The notes: generated by a model from the letters alone, not told the origin. Positions 34,642-45,195 are shown, numbered from the stretch's first letter. The stretch: 64,000 nt of DNA from Paenibacillus lutimineralis (GCF_003991425.1 NZ_CP034346.1:2827501-2891500), one strand, 5' to 3'. Numbers and translations are program-made.

Positions 34642-36358
34642 GTGCTAAGGAAATTTTTCTTCTATTATAAACCATATAAAGCCTTGTTCCTGGTTGACTT
34701 CTGCTGTGCCGTTGTCGCAGGGTTACTCGAATTGTTCTTCCCGATTGTCGTAAACCAGTTCGTCGATAATTTGCTGCCGAGCGGAGATTGGATGTTGATC
34801 TTCTGGGCTTGTCTTGGACTGCTCGCTGTGTACGCGCTGAATAGTCTGTTGCAATATATTGTCACCTATTGGGGGCATCGGCTTGGCATCAATATCGAGT
34901 CAGATATGCGAAGCAAGTTGTTCAACCATGTGCAGAAGCTATCCTTCCGCTTCTTCGACAATAACAAGACCGGACATCTCATGGCCCGAATGACCAGCAA
35001 TCTGATGGAAATCGGGGAGATGGCCCATCACGGCCCAGAGGACTTATTCATCGCGGCAATGACGCTGATCGGCGCATTTGCACTGATGTTGTCAATCAAC
35101 TGGAAGCTGGCGCTGCTTGCCGTCATCATCATTCCGGGACTGGTCTATCTGGCGCTCTATTTCAACCGCAAGATGATTCACGCGTTCCAGCGCATGTTCC
35201 GAGATATCGGCGAGTTTAACGCCCGGGTGGAGGACAGCATTGGCGGGATTCGCGTTGTACAAGCATTTACTAATGAGAAGTTCGAAGCCGAGCGTTTTGC
35301 TGAAAATAATGAGCAGTATCGGCAGACAAAGTTTTTCTCTTATAAGATCCAGGCCCAAAACCTTTCCATTAGCTACTTCCTGATGAGAATCGTCATTTTA
35401 TTTGTACTCGTCTGCGGTACCTGGTTTGTTATTAAAGGGGAGATGACGAGCGGAGAATTCGTCGGATTTCTACTGTTATCCAATGTGTTCCTCGGCCCGA
35501 TCAACAAGATCAATGCCGTAATCGAGAGCTATCCGAAGGGGATGGCTGGCTTCAAGAGCTACATAGAACTGCTTGAGACCGGAGCCGGATATCGCCGACA
35601 GCCCGGATGCGATTGAGGTTGATCAATTGCGCGGCGACATTGAGTATCATCAAGTTACGTTTGGCTATGAGAATGAAGCCAAAGTGCTGGAAAATGTCGA
35701 TCTAAGGATCAGAGCTGGGGAGACGATTGCTTTTGTTGGTCCGTCCGGTGCCGGTAAGACGACGCTGTGCAGCCTGCTGCCGCGTTTCTATGAAGTGGAA
35801 TCAGGCATGATTACTGTTGACGGCATCGACATTACCCGGATGAAGTTAGCTTCTCTACGGAAGCAGATCGGGATTGTTCAGCAGGACGTCTTCTTATTCT
35901 CAGGCACAATCCGCGAAAATATCGCCTATGGTGATCTGATCGCAGCGGATACGGATATTTGGGAAGCCGTCAAGCGTGCTCGGTTGGATGAGTTCATCGT
36001 ATCATTGCCGGATGGCCTGGAGACGGTGATCGGGGAACGCGGCGTGAAGCTATCCGGTGGACAGAAGCAGCGGCTGGCGATTGCCCGTATGTTCCTGAAA
36101 AATCCACCGATCCTCATCCTGGATGAAGCGACATCAGCCCTGGATACGGAGACCGAGAAAGCGATCCAGCAGTCCCTCAGTGAGCTGTCGGATGGCCGGA
36201 CGACATTGGTGATCGCGCACCGCCTGGCTACGATCAAGAATGCGGACCGGATTATTGTAGTTACGGAGCAGGGGATCGTCGAGCAGGGTAGACATAAGGA
36301 CCTGGTCGCAGCTGGTGGAGTGTACAGCAAGCTGCATGAGGCTCAATTTGGGTCGTAA
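34642..36358 (+). pseudogene. ABC exporter (TMD-NBD) with a +1 frameshift between domains
   Basis: The first part (34642-35577, GTG start after AGGAAGGGA) encodes a six-helix exporter membrane domain of about 312 residues. The second part, in another frame, continues EPDIADSPDAIEV and then a full ATPase: [43 protein letters not shown] and ILILDEATSALDTETE. The natural join is ...IELLET plus EPDIADSP..., which needs one base fewer in 35578-35582 (ACCGG). Corrected length is about 571 residues, normal for the family. Either a recent inactivating insertion or a base-call error. It follows the siderophore permeases and could be a siderophore exporter. Confidence 0.8.
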
Positions 36359-36462
36359 AGGGAGAAGCGGCCGGAACATGCTTCTGCAGATCGCCTGTTC
36401 GTCGTTAAGTTTGACTATGATCCTGATTTTGTGGATGAAGTGGACAATAGCTCCCTCTGGAA

Positions 36463-36560
36463 TTGGAGGATGCCATAAGACTGCCGCACGGGTATGAGAC
36501 ACAATTGAGCGCGGAGGGCAGCAATTTAAGCCATGGACAACGACAGTTACTAAAAGAGTT
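36463..36560 (+). pseudogene. Relic of an ABC transporter ATPase domain
   Basis: One frame reads DAIRLPHGYETQLSAEGSNL followed by SHGQRQLL, which matches the region from the Q-loop helix to the ABC signature (usual form IRRLPxGYDTxLxExGxNLSxGQRQLL). The match stops after QRQLL and no Walker A, Walker B or membrane domain is seen. It lies 105 bp after the ABC exporter and probably is what is left of its heterodimer partner after deletion. Confidence 0.65.
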
Positions 36561-36584
36561 GAGTTGTCATTTTTGGGTGATTGA

Positions 36585-36633
36585 AGAAAGACCAAGTCAG
36601 AGCACATTTTATGCTTCTGAGCTTGGTCTTTCT
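36585..36633 (+). terminator. Hairpin terminator after the third iron locus
   Basis: AGAAAGACCAAG pairs with CTTGGTCTTTCT, extended inward by TCAGAG/CTTCTGA. The T run after it is poor (CTGTTGGC). Confidence 0.65.
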
Positions 36634-36810
36634 GTTGGCTTTAGACTGGGAGTATCACACAAATTTGTGAAATGGTGAATGGGAAGGAGCGGTTATTAGT
36701 GCAATAAAAAACTTTGATCACAAGTCTTTTTGCAAGCACGAAAATTTATGAAAACAGCGTAGTGACGCGGCTTCTCAAGCTTAGGCACATCGTATCTCGT
36801 ACCCCATTGG

Positions 36811-36838
36811 TTGAAATTGTATTTTCAGGATCGATATA
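36811..36838 (+). promoter_or_regulatory. Candidate promoter of the amino-acid ABC operon
   Basis: TTGAAA (36811-36816) and GATATA (36833-36838) are 16 bp apart, about 100 bp before the start at 36936. The rest of the 300-bp gap from 36634 shows no gene. Confidence 0.4.
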
Positions 36839-36935
36839 TTTTTTGTTAAAATAACTTATCTGATGGTAGGAAACCTGCCATGAGGTAACAGTGAAGAGGA
36901 GAAATTTCGGGCGTGGACTGAAAAGGGGAGAACAT

Positions 36936-38384
36936 ATGAAATCTAAAAAGCTCGCATTGTTTACCATAACACTGCTGATCTTCATGCTGACCGGCTTGTC
37001 TGGCTGGACAGGAGGAGTCGCGGCAGAGCCGAGTTCTGGCAAAACTTATGTAATCGGTACAGACATTACGTTTGCTCCGTTTGAATTTCAAGATGTGAAC
37101 GGTAAATTCGTCGGCATTGACATGGATCTATTGGAGGCAATTGCCCGGGATCAAAATTTCAAGTATGAAGTGAAGCCGCTTGGCTTCAATGCGGCTGTTC
37201 AAGCGCTGGAGTCAGGACAGGTTGATGGTGTCATCGCAGGAATGAGTATCACCGATGAGCGAAAGCAGAAATTCAATCTATCTGAACCGTATTATGATTC
37301 CGGCGTAGTTATGGGGATTAAAGAGAATAATGACAGTATCAAAAGCTACGAGGATTTAAAAGGGAAGAAGGTCGCTGTCAAGACAGGGACTGAAGGCTAT
37401 CTGTTCGCAGAATCCATCGCTGCGGAATATGGTTTCAAGATTGTGCCGTTTGATGAATCCTCACAGATGTATGACGATGTGAAGACGGGTAATTCTGTAG
37501 CTTGCTTCGACGATTATCCGGTCTTGAGATACGGAGTGGAACAGAACAATGGACTGAAAATCGTAACCGAGATGGAAAAGGGCGGTTCCTACGGTTTTGC
37601 CGTGAACAAGGGTAAGAATCAGGAGCTTATGGATAAGTTCAATACGGGTCTCGCTAATCTCAAGACAAGCGGTGAGTATAAGACGATACTAGGGAAGTAT
37701 CTTGGTGAGGATAGCTCCGCACCGGTAAGTCAAAGCCGCTGGGGGCTGGTTCAGGAATCCCTGCCAGCGTTGCTTAAAGGTCTAGGTAAGACGCTACTGT
37801 ATACGATCGTATCGCTATTCTTTGCTTTTATCCTGGGACTTATTTTCGGATTTATGAAGGTCAGTCGAAATCGCTTCTTGCGCGGCGTAGCGACCGTATT
37901 CGTCGATTTGTTCCGCGGCATTCCGCTGATCGTTCTAGCATTCTTTATTTACTTTGGAATTCCACAAGCGCTTGGCTTCACGATGCCGCTGTTCTTGGCG
38001 GCAATTCTGACGCTTAGTCTGAATGCAGGTGCTTATGTGACAGAAATTATCCGCGGGGGTATCCAGTCCGTTGACCGTGGACAGATGGAAGCGGCTCGTT
38101 CGCTTGGACTACCTTACCGCAAGGCAATGATGAAGATCATTATCCCGCAGGCGATTCGTGTAATGATTCCGGCATTTATTAATCAGCTTGTGATTACACT
38201 CAAAGATACTTCGATTCTGTCTGCGATTGGTCTTGTCGAGTTGACGCAATCCGGTAAGATCATTATTGCAAGAACATTCGCTTCGTTTGATATCTGGCTG
38301 GTGGTCGCTATTATGTATCTGGTGGTTATCACCGTTCTAACGAAAATTTCTGGCAATCTGGAAGGGAGGGTGCGCCGTGGGTAA
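36936..38384 (+). CDS. Fused amino-acid binding protein and permease (GlnH-GlnP type)
   Basis: 482 residues. Signal peptide (about 1-30), then a class II amino-acid binding domain (residues 35-260: [55 protein letters not shown]) and a C-terminal HisM/GlnP permease domain from about 280 ([48 protein letters not shown] split across the EAA loop). This is the GlnP-type fusion known from lactic acid bacteria, so binding domain and channel are one chain. AAGGGGAG sets the start at ATG 36936. Substrate is probably glutamine/glutamate or another polar amino acid. Confidence 0.92.
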   Translation: MKSKKLALFTITLLIFMLTGLSGWTGGVAAEPSSGKTYVIGTDITFAPFEFQDVNGKFVGIDMDLLEAIARDQNFKYEVKPLGFNAAVQALESGQVDGVIAGMSITDERKQKFNLSEPYYDSGVVMGIKENNDSIKSYEDLKGKKVAVKTGTEGYLFAESIAAEYGFKIVPFDESSQMYDDVKTGNSVACFDDYPVLRYGVEQNNGLKIVTEMEKGGSYGFAVNKGKNQELMDKFNTGLANLKTSGEYKTILGKYLGEDSSAPVSQSRWGLVQESLPALLKGLGKTLLYTIVSLFFAFILGLIFGFMKVSRNRFLRGVATVFVDLFRGIPLIVLAFFIYFGIPQALGFTMPLFLAAILTLSLNAGAYVTEIIRGGIQSVDRGQMEAARSLGLPYRKAMMKIIIPQAIRVMIPAFINQLVITLKDTSILSAIGLVELTQSGKIIIARTFASFDIWLVVAIMYLVVITVLTKISGNLEGRVRRG

Positions 38385-39105
38385 GATTCGTGTCGAAGGC
38401 TTAAAGAAAAGCTACGGCACCAATCAGGTGCTGAAAGGAATCGATATGCAGGTTCAAGAAGGGGAAGTCGTCTGCTTGATCGGGCCTTCCGGTTCGGGGA
38501 AGAGTACCTTTCTTCGTTGCATTAATCGCTTGGAGGAAATTACGGCAGGACGGGTCATCGTTGATGATCAAGACATCAATGATCCGAAGACAGACATCAA
38601 TAAAGCCCGCGAAAATATCGGTATGGTGTTCCAGCATTTCAACCTGTTTCCACATTTCAGTGTGCTGAAGAACATTATGTTCGCTCCAATGGAGTTGGGG
38701 AAGATGGATGCAGCGAAAGCACGTGATACTGCACTGGGCTTGTTAGAAAGGGTCGGACTGTCGTATAAAGCCGATGTCTTCCCGAATCAGCTGTCGGGCG
38801 GGCAGAAGCAGCGCGTAGCGATCGCTCGCGCGCTGGCGATGAATCCGGACGTCATGCTATTCGATGAGCCTACCTCGGCACTTGACCCCGAGATGGTCGG
38901 TGAAGTGCTCGGTGTCATGAAGGATCTGGCACGTGAAGGTATGACGATGGTTATCGTTACGCATGAGATGGGCTTTGCCCGTGAAGTGGCTGATCGTGTT
39001 GTATTCATGGACGGCGGCTATACCGTGGAAGAAGGTCCACCGGAAGAAGTGTTCGGCAATCCGAAGAACGATCGTACAATCAGCTTCCTGGAGAAGGTGC
39101 TATAA
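38377..39105 (+). CDS. glnQ: Polar amino-acid ABC transporter ATPase
   Basis: 242 residues, normal for GlnQ/HisP. Walker [11 protein letters not shown]-loop [10 protein letters not shown], signature [16 protein letters not shown], Walker [17 protein letters not shown], and the switch His in [12 protein letters not shown] start at 38377 overlaps the previous gene by 8 bp with GAAGGGAGGG upstream, so the two proteins are made together. Energises the fused binding protein-permease. Confidence 0.95.
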   Translation: MGKIRVEGLKKSYGTNQVLKGIDMQVQEGEVVCLIGPSGSGKSTFLRCINRLEEITAGRVIVDDQDINDPKTDINKARENIGMVFQHFNLFPHFSVLKNIMFAPMELGKMDAAKARDTALGLLERVGLSYKADVFPNQLSGGQKQRVAIARALAMNPDVMLFDEPTSALDPEMVGEVLGVMKDLAREGMTMVIVTHEMGFAREVADRVVFMDGGYTVEEGPPEEVFGNPKNDRTISFLEKVL

Positions 39106-39112
39106 TAATTCG

Positions 39113-39174
39113 AATCCCCTCGAAGTGAACAAGTGCTGTAATAAGGCATTTATTCACTTGGAGGGGATTTTTGT
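39113..39174 (+). terminator. Terminator after glnQ
   Basis: AATCCCCTCGAAGTGAA and TTCACTTGGAGGGGATT form a 17-bp stem with one mismatch, followed by TTTTGTTT. Confidence 0.9.
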
Positions 39175-39301
39175 TTGATCTATCGATACATGCAGATAAG
39201 TCTGACTGAGCTGGTGAATACAACCAAATTGAATGAATCGCTGGAAATCCAATCATACTATCAGGAAGAATGTGAATTCCCCATAAGAATAATTAGAAAG
39301 A

Positions 39302-40255
39302 GTGATTCATTTGAAATGGACATCAGTGTCCTATCTTCTTCTCTTGCTGCTGCAGAGTCCAGATGCTGTTCAAGAGCAAGATGAGTTAACGGTAACTCAC
39401 GAAGGGAAGCCAATCTCAAGCCTGACACGGGAGGCGCATCGTCTGCCGGTATTTCCTCTTCTCGATATGAGCCGATATGAACGATGGATGGATGAGTTAG
39501 ATCGGATTACCTATAAGGAAGCAACTAATGCGCGTATTAACAGTTCGGGAAGGATCGATCCGGGGCTGAATGGCTATAAGCTGGATAAGAAAGAATTTCT
39601 GAAGGCTTACTATGAATATATGTATAGCAGCGGTTCTACTACGATCGAGGTTCCGACCTATCCTGTCTATCCACGAGTGGATACGGAACTGCTTGCTTCC
39701 CTGCGTTCCAAGCAGATTGGCTATTATGTAACTTATTATAACTCCGGAAATGCAGATCGTTCTTATAATATCGCCTTGGCGGCTAAAGCGATTGACGGTA
39801 CTGTAGTATTTCCAGGAGAGACCTTCTCCTTCAATAAAGTAGTTGGAATTCGTACCACCGACAAAGGGTACAGACGAGCAGGAATTATCGTAAGGGGAGA
39901 AATGTCAGAGGGAGTAGGAGGCGGTATATGTCAGGTATCCTCGACACTATTTAACGCAGTTGACCGGGCTGGGTTGAAGGTTGTTCAGCGTTATTCCCAT
40001 AGTCGTCATGTGTCTTATGTTCCTCCCGGCAGAGATGCGACTGTAAGCTGGGGAGGTCCTGACTTTGTGTTCGATAATGAATACAATCAGCCTGTTCTCA
40101 TCCGTGCATTCGCCGGAGGCGGAAGCATGGTCGTGAATATTTTCTCATCCGATGTCATTGAATATTTCCCTAGAAGGATTCCGAGCATGTCCAATCAGCT
40201 TCCCGAGGAAATTGAAGATATCCGGATCGAACCTGAACCCGCATCAGGAAGATAA
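39302..40255 (+). CDS. VanW family protein
   Basis: 317 residues. A hydrophobic N-terminal stretch (SYLLLLLLQ) could be a weak signal peptide or anchor. The VanW domain fills residues 140-290: FPGETFSFNKVVGIRTTDKGYRRAG, GGGICQVSSTLFNAVDRAGLKVVQRYSHSRHV and GRDATVSWGGPDFVFDN. VanW occurs in some vancomycin-resistance clusters but its reaction is unknown and most genomic copies have no link to resistance. No van genes lie nearby. GTG 39302 and TTG 39311 are both possible starts; GAAAGAG suits the second. Confidence 0.85.
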   Translation: MIHLKWTSVSYLLLLLLQSPDAVQEQDELTVTHEGKPISSLTREAHRLPVFPLLDMSRYERWMDELDRITYKEATNARINSSGRIDPGLNGYKLDKKEFLKAYYEYMYSSGSTTIEVPTYPVYPRVDTELLASLRSKQIGYYVTYYNSGNADRSYNIALAAKAIDGTVVFPGETFSFNKVVGIRTTDKGYRRAGIIVRGEMSEGVGGGICQVSSTLFNAVDRAGLKVVQRYSHSRHVSYVPPGRDATVSWGGPDFVFDNEYNQPVLIRAFAGGGSMVVNIFSSDVIEYFPRRIPSMSNQLPEEIEDIRIEPEPASGR

Positions 40256-40351
40256 ACAGCAAAATGGTCAAAAATGTTGATGAACATATAAAAAAAAGAC
40301 ATGTTATACATAGTTAAATTATGCTAATATTTTGTGGAACGTTATTACGTC

Positions 40352-40382
40352 ATTACTGACATAATTCTACATAATCAGTAAT
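40352..40382. other. Inverted repeat in the leader of the first chemoreceptor gene
   Basis: ATTACTGA (40352-40359) and TCAGTAAT (40375-40382) form a stem that can be extended by outer CGTTA/TAACG. It ends 38 bp before ATG 40421. Regulator site or RNA stem cannot be distinguished. Confidence 0.4.
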
Positions 40383-40420
40383 GGTTTTGTAACGCTGACA
40401 TTCATAGGGGGGGATTCATC

Positions 40421-42397
40421 ATGTTTAAAAGGTTACAGACCAAACTTATTCTCATTTTCGCTTTATTGCTCATTGTAGCTATGGTTACCTCGCAATTTAT
40501 AACTGGTTCTGAAATGAGCCGCAGCTTCAAGAAGGAATTGGATTCGATTGGGGCTGCCCAATCAATAACGTTAAATCAGGTTACGGAATTACGTCTTGAT
40601 AATTTTTCCAAGGACATATTGCAATTTAGCGAGCAGGATGAGATCAAGGATATCTTAGTGAATAAAGGCTCGCTTACTTCATCCATGACAAAACAAATGA
40701 AATCCTATACGAAGAATAACCCAGAGGTATCTGCGATTTATATGGGAGACCCAAAAAAGAATATGTATGATCCTGAGGATAATGTATATGAGTCAACATA
40801 TGATCCTCGGACCAGGCCATGGTACAAGCTGGCTAATGACAACAAGGATCATGTGACATTCACCGAGCCATATATGGACCTGATAAGTAAGAAAATGAAA
40901 GTATCGATCTCTAAAGCGATTGTAGAGAATGATAAAGTACAGGGCGTCATTACACTTGATTTAGATCTTGAACAAATAACGGAACAAATTAATGAGACCA
41001 ATGTTGGATATAATGGTCATGGATTCATCTTGGATAGTGAAGGGAACCCGATTGTACTGCCAAATTCAGATGGTAAAAATCAAATGGACAAGCCCTATGT
41101 TGCAGATATGTATAAAAAGGATGCAGGGAAGCTTCAGTACACCGATGAGGGTACGAAAAAGATTACATATTATACGACCTCTGCTCTTACAGGCTGGAAG
41201 ATTGGTACTATATATAATGAGAAAAATCTATTGCAGCTCGTAAATAGTATCGAGCAATTGAATGTAATCATTACACTAATTTCCATCGTCGTGTCCAGTA
41301 TTATCGTTTATTATGTTGCTAGATACGTTACGAAGCCAATTACCCAGTTAACGAATCGGGTACAATTAATGGCCGAAGGAGATCTGACTGTTCAAGGCGA
41401 GGTCAAATCCAAAGATGAGATTGGACAATTAACCAGTCATTTTAATCTAATGGCGCAAAAAATGCGTGAGGTTATATCTCGGGTTATTGATTCCTCTGAG
41501 AAGTTGTCAGACTCAGCTGTCAGTCTTAGCGCTGTATCTGAGGAGACGAAAGCAGCAAGCGAAGAGATTGCTCATGCGATGTCAGATGTGGCCAAAGGCT
41601 CGATGGAAGGTGCGACTAACATAGAGAATATGCAGCGTGTTACTATGGATCTGGATTCTCAATTCACGTTAATTCAAGAGACGATGGATGAAATGCAGGA
41701 TAACTCCAGTAAGACGCAGGAGGCGAGCGTTGATGGTAGAGATAAGCTTAATGTTCTCCAGACGCGTTCGGATGAATCCTTCCAAGAGATACAAGCGATC
41801 GAGCAGGTATTAAGCATTCTTGTTGAGAAGATTAATGATATCAAAGAAGTGGCAGCGACGATGAATGGCATTTCCGGACAGACGAATCTGCTAGCCCTGA
41901 ACGCTTCAATTGAAGCTGCGAGAGCCGGGGAGGCTGGCAAGGGCTTCTCTGTTGTAGCTTCGGAGATTCGCAAACTGGCTGAGAAATCTGCCGAACATGC
42001 CGATCAAATTCGCGACACCATTGTTGGTATTGTTGAAAATGCAGAAAATGCAACTGAAGCGATGACCAAGACGAAGGAAATTACGCTGGAACAAAATGCA
42101 GCGGTTAAAGATACAGAGACGGCTTTTATGACGATTCAGGAATTGATGGATCAAGTCATTCATTCTATCAATCAAATGTCTGGTGAAATGAAGAAAACAG
42201 TGACATTAAAGGATGATGTAGTACAGTCGATCGAGAGTCTGTCCGCGATTTCAGAGGAATCGGCTGCTGCTGCTGAGGAAGTCAGCGCTTCAACGCAGGA
42301 TCAATTGAAGGCGATCGATACGGTCTCGCAAGCAGCGGAAGACTTAAGTCAATCCAGCAGCGAATTAGAGCAATTGGTCAAGAGATTTAATATATAA
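40421..42397 (+). CDS. Methyl-accepting chemotaxis protein (dCache type), first of a tandem pair
   Basis: 658 residues: helix 1 (about 8-28), extracellular double-Cache domain (about 35-275; [14 protein letters not shown] and [20 protein letters not shown] are typical), helix 2 (about 280-302), HAMP ([19 protein letters not shown]) and the cytoplasmic signalling domain with the hairpin tip [22 protein letters not shown] split over the conserved kinase-contact region. It senses an extracellular ligand (often amino acids or organic acids) and controls CheA. AGGGGGGG precedes the ATG. From 41590 on its DNA is almost identical to the next gene. Confidence 0.95.
   Translation: MFKRLQTKLILIFALLLIVAMVTSQFITGSEMSRSFKKELDSIGAAQSITLNQVTELRLDNFSKDILQFSEQDEIKDILVNKGSLTSSMTKQMKSYTKNNPEVSAIYMGDPKKNMYDPEDNVYESTYDPRTRPWYKLANDNKDHVTFTEPYMDLISKKMKVSISKAIVENDKVQGVITLDLDLEQITEQINETNVGYNGHGFILDSEGNPIVLPNSDGKNQMDKPYVADMYKKDAGKLQYTDEGTKKITYYTTSALTGWKIGTIYNEKNLLQLVNSIEQLNVIITLISIVVSSIIVYYVARYVTKPITQLTNRVQLMAEGDLTVQGEVKSKDEIGQLTSHFNLMAQKMREVISRVIDSSEKLSDSAVSLSAVSEETKAASEEIAHAMSDVAKGSMEGATNIENMQRVTMDLDSQFTLIQETMDEMQDNSSKTQEASVDGRDKLNVLQTRSDESFQEIQAIEQVLSILVEKINDIKEVAATMNGISGQTNLLALNASIEAARAGEAGKGFSVVASEIRKLAEKSAEHADQIRDTIVGIVENAENATEAMTKTKEITLEQNAAVKDTETAFMTIQELMDQVIHSINQMSGEMKKTVTLKDDVVQSIESLSAISEESAAAAEEVSASTQDQLKAIDTVSQAAEDLSQSSSELEQLVKRFNI
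41590..42389 (+). repeat. 800-bp near-identical direct repeat, copy 1 (chemoreceptor signalling domain)
   Basis: This segment and 43735-44534 (offset 2145 bp throughout) differ by only a handful of bases, while the sensor halves of the same genes are strongly diverged. It starts just after the HAMP/adaptation region and stops four codons before the stop codon. Confidence 0.9.
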
Positions 42398-42423
42398 AAC
42401 TATAAATCGAACCGAATTGTCAG

Positions 42424-42458
42424 AAATAACCTGAGCAGTTTTTTTGCTCAGGTTATTT
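42424..42458 (+). terminator. Terminator between the chemoreceptor genes
   Basis: A perfect 14-bp stem (AAATAACCTGAGCA with TGCTCAGGTTATTT) with a T-rich loop. The second receptor gene is therefore probably transcribed on its own. Confidence 0.85.
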
Positions 42459-42559
42459 AATTTATGCTGTTAAAAGACGATATATCCAAGTAGGACGTCC
42501 AGTATTTGATGCATCTGCAGCAGTAAATTGTAAACCTACATTCTTAGGGGGAAAACATC

Positions 42560-44542
42560 TTGTTAAACAAATTGCAGAACAAACTCATTTTCATCTTTGC
42601 GTTATTACTTATCATAGTTATGGTTGTATCGCAATTCGTAACAGGAAACCAGATGTCAAAAAAATTTAAAGCAGATTTAGATATTGAAGGAGCGGAGCAA
42701 GCTGAAACATTAACGAAAATGACGGATTTACGGATAACCAATTATGCGAAAGACCTTCTAGTTTTTAGTGATGATCCCCGCATCAAAGCAATGATACGAG
42801 ACAATAAGGGAACTTTTACGCCAGAAATACGAGATGAAATGGTTAATTATATTAAGGTGAAGCCGGAGGTTTCATATATTTATATTGGAAGTTCGTCAAA
42901 GCGTATGTACGATCCTGATCCATCCAATACCTATGATGACAGCTATGATCCAAGCACAAGACAATGGTATCAAGTGGCCAGTAAAAGTCCGAAGGAAGTG
43001 CAGTTCACGAAGCCTTATCTTGATAGTGCTAATCAAATGAAGGTGGCCATTTCAAAGGCCATTGTGGAGAATGATCAAGTAATCGGTGTCATCGCTCTTG
43101 ATCTGCCTTTAGGCACGGTAACTGAGCAAATCAATGAGATAAGCGTAGGTTATAATGGTTATGGCTTTATTCTGGATGCTGAAGGGAATGTAATTGCCCA
43201 TCCGGAGGATGGGGGAAAGAACTTGAAAGAAGAATCGTATATAGACAAAATGTATCAAAATAATATTGGAAAGATTCTATACACAGATCAAGAAAGCACT
43301 GAGAAAATCATTTATTATGCGACAATGCCGAGCACGAACTGGAAAATAGGCGTTGTCTATAAAGAGTCAGAGTTATTAAAGCTCGTTCATCAAGTTCAGC
43401 GCTTAAATATGTTCATTACCCTTATTGCCATTGTGGTATCTAGTGTAATTATCTATTTCATCGCCCGTTATTTTACGAAACCAATCATGCATTTAACGAA
43501 ACAAGTACAGTTAATGGCCAATGGGAATCTAACCGTACGAGGCGAGGCCAAATCGAAGGATGAAATTGGACAATTGACAGGTCATTTTAATGAAATGGTG
43601 CAGAAAATGCGTGAGGTTCTATCACATGTTATCACTTCTTCCGAGAAATTATCGGATTCGGCTGTAAGTTTAAGCGCGGTATCGGAAGAGACAAAGGCTA
43701 CGAGCGAAGAGATTGCACATGCGATGTCAGATATGGCCAAAGGCTCGATGGAAGGTGCGACTAACATAGAGAATATGCAGCGTGTTACTATGGATCTGGA
43801 TTCTCAATTCACGTTAATTCAAGAGACGATGGATGAAATGCAGGATAACTCCAGTAAGACGCAGGAGGCAAGCGTTGATGGTAGAGATAAGCTTAATGTT
43901 CTCCAGACGCGTTCGGATGAATCCTTCCAAGAGATACAAGCGATCGAGCAGGTATTAAGCATTCTTGTTGAGAAGATTAATGATATCAAAGAAGTGGCAG
44001 CGACGATGAATGGCATTTCCGGACAGACGAATCTGCTAGCCCTGAACGCTTCAATTGAAGCTGCGAGAGCCGGGGAGGCTGGCAAGGGCTTCTCTGTTGT
44101 AGCTTCGGAGATTCGCAAACTGGCTGAGAAATCTGCCGAACATGCCGATCAAATTCGCGACACCATTGTTGGTATTGTTGAAAATGCAGAAAATGCAACT
44201 GAAGCGATGACCAAGACGAAGGAAATTACGCTGGAACAAAATGCAGCGGTTAAAGATACAGAGACGGCTTTTATGACGATTCAGGAATTGATGGATCAAG
44301 TCATTCATTCTATCAATCAAATGTCTGGTGAAATGAAGAAAACAGTGACATTAAAGGATGATGTAGTACAGTCGATCGAGAGTCTGTCCGCGATTTCAGA
44401 GGAATCGGCTGCTGCTGCGGAGGAAGTCAGCGCTTCAACGCAGGATCAATTGAAGGCGATCGATACGGTCTCACAAGCAGCGGAAGACTTAAGTCAATCC
44501 AGCAGCGAATTAGAGCAATTAGTCAAGAGATTTACGATATAG
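42560..44542 (+). CDS. Methyl-accepting chemotaxis protein (dCache type), second of a tandem pair
   Basis: 660 residues, same architecture as the preceding gene: helix 1, double-Cache domain ([37 protein letters not shown]), helix 2, HAMP ([19 protein letters not shown]) and signalling domain. Start is TTG 42560 after AGGGGGG. The sensor domain shares only partial identity with that of the first copy, so ligand specificity probably differs, while the signalling half is virtually identical. Confidence 0.95.
   Translation: MLNKLQNKLIFIFALLLIIVMVVSQFVTGNQMSKKFKADLDIEGAEQAETLTKMTDLRITNYAKDLLVFSDDPRIKAMIRDNKGTFTPEIRDEMVNYIKVKPEVSYIYIGSSSKRMYDPDPSNTYDDSYDPSTRQWYQVASKSPKEVQFTKPYLDSANQMKVAISKAIVENDQVIGVIALDLPLGTVTEQINEISVGYNGYGFILDAEGNVIAHPEDGGKNLKEESYIDKMYQNNIGKILYTDQESTEKIIYYATMPSTNWKIGVVYKESELLKLVHQVQRLNMFITLIAIVVSSVIIYFIARYFTKPIMHLTKQVQLMANGNLTVRGEAKSKDEIGQLTGHFNEMVQKMREVLSHVITSSEKLSDSAVSLSAVSEETKATSEEIAHAMSDMAKGSMEGATNIENMQRVTMDLDSQFTLIQETMDEMQDNSSKTQEASVDGRDKLNVLQTRSDESFQEIQAIEQVLSILVEKINDIKEVAATMNGISGQTNLLALNASIEAARAGEAGKGFSVVASEIRKLAEKSAEHADQIRDTIVGIVENAENATEAMTKTKEITLEQNAAVKDTETAFMTIQELMDQVIHSINQMSGEMKKTVTLKDDVVQSIESLSAISEESAAAAEEVSASTQDQLKAIDTVSQAAEDLSQSSSELEQLVKRFTI
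43735..44534 (+). repeat. 800-bp near-identical direct repeat, copy 2
   Basis: Partner of 41590-42389 at a constant offset of 2145 bp. Silent third-position differences seen are few (for example GAGGCGAGC against GAGGCAAGC, and GCTGCTGAG against GCTGCGGAG). Confidence 0.9.
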
Positions 44543-44562
44543 GGCATTAATCCATAGGAAAA

Positions 44563-44606
44563 CAGCGGTAGTCCAGGCATGGTTGCTTGGAACTGCCGCT
44601 TTTTTG
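44563..44606 (+). terminator. Terminator after the second chemoreceptor gene
   Basis: AGCGGTAGTCCAGGC pairs with GCTTGGAACTGCCGCT (one bulge) and is followed by TTTTTTGTG. Confidence 0.8.
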
Positions 44607-44622
44607 TGACGCATGGATAGTA

Positions 44623-44651
44623 TTGACAAACGGAATGAGTGAAAATATAAT
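44623..44651 (+). promoter_or_regulatory. Consensus sigma-A promoter of the second MarR gene
   Basis: TTGACA (44623-44628), 17 bp, TATAAT (44646-44651): both hexamers are perfect. Confidence 0.88.
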
Positions 44652-44666
44652 AGTTGCAGCAACTAT
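44650..44666. promoter_or_regulatory. Palindromic operator at the marR promoter
   Basis: ATAGTTGC-A-GCAACTAT is a perfect palindrome that begins inside the -10 hexamer. It is the expected place for autorepression. A related palindrome lies upstream of the MFS gene at 45302-45319. Confidence 0.75.
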
Positions 44667-44697
44667 AATCAGATCAACTATTTGGAGGAGGACGACA

Positions 44698-45123
44698 TTG
44701 GAGTTAGAGAAATATATTGGCGTAAATGTACAACGTGCTGCTCTTAAATTGAATAATTACTATCAAAAAGTAGTAAACCCGTTCGATATTACCGTAGATC
44801 AATGGGAGATATTAGTGATCCTGTGGGAAAAGGAAGGAATCACCCAGAAGGAAATTGCCGAGCGTCTGCATAAAGATCAGACGAATATCGCCCGAATGCT
44901 GTTTAAGCTGGAGAAGAAGGGCTTCATCTACCGGGTAGTACATGAGACAGACCGAAGGTCCCTACGGGTATATTTAACGCCTAAAGGCCGTGAAGTGAAA
45001 GATGATATCCTGACTCCGTCCCTGGAAGCTTATGAGAATACAGTCAAAGGTCTGTCCGAAGAAGAAGTTGAGACCTTCCGCAGGATTCTCTCGGTCATCT
45101 ACAACAATGTCAAGGATTACTGA
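44698..45123 (+). CDS. MarR-family regulator
   Basis: 141 residues. Winged helix with KEGITQKEIAERLHKDQTNIARMLFKLEKKGFIYR as HTH and HETDRRSLRVYLTPKGRE as wing. TTG at 44698 is chosen for GGAGGAGG six bases upstream; the upstream open frame lies inside the previous terminator. It follows a perfect promoter with an overlapping palindrome and precedes an MFS gene whose leader has a similar palindrome, so it likely represses both. Confidence 0.88.
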   Translation: MELEKYIGVNVQRAALKLNNYYQKVVNPFDITVDQWEILVILWEKEGITQKEIAERLHKDQTNIARMLFKLEKKGFIYRVVHETDRRSLRVYLTPKGREVKDDILTPSLEAYENTVKGLSEEEVETFRRILSVIYNNVKDY

Positions 45124-45146
45124 TCCGCGGTACACACTGTGCCTAT

Positions 45147-45195
45147 CCGCTTCATTGTTCGTCTGCTGGATCGAAGCAGTTGTGTAATGAAGCGG
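45147..45195 (+). other. Long hairpin between marR and the MFS gene
   Basis: CCGCTTCATT (45147-45156) and AATGAAGCGG (45186-45195) form a perfect outer stem, with an inner CTGCT/AGCAG stem. There is no T run afterwards. It could be an inefficient terminator that sets the ratio of regulator to exporter. Confidence 0.5.

Noticed and set aside
35572..35590. Programmed ribosomal frameshift in the ABC exporter
   Set aside because: There is no slippery heptamer or downstream stem at the site, and other members of the family are single-frame.
39175..39384. Short frame MIYRYMQISLTELVNTTK between glnQ and the VanW gene
   Set aside because: It starts in the T run of the glnQ terminator, has no ribosome binding site and overlaps the VanW start.
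39302..40255. Vancomycin resistance locus
   Set aside because: Only a VanW-domain protein is present; vanA/vanH/vanX or vanY genes are absent.
41590..44534. Possible assembly duplication of a chemoreceptor gene
   Set aside because: The sensor halves and flanking intergenic DNA differ strongly and each gene has its own start and terminator, so two real genes exist.
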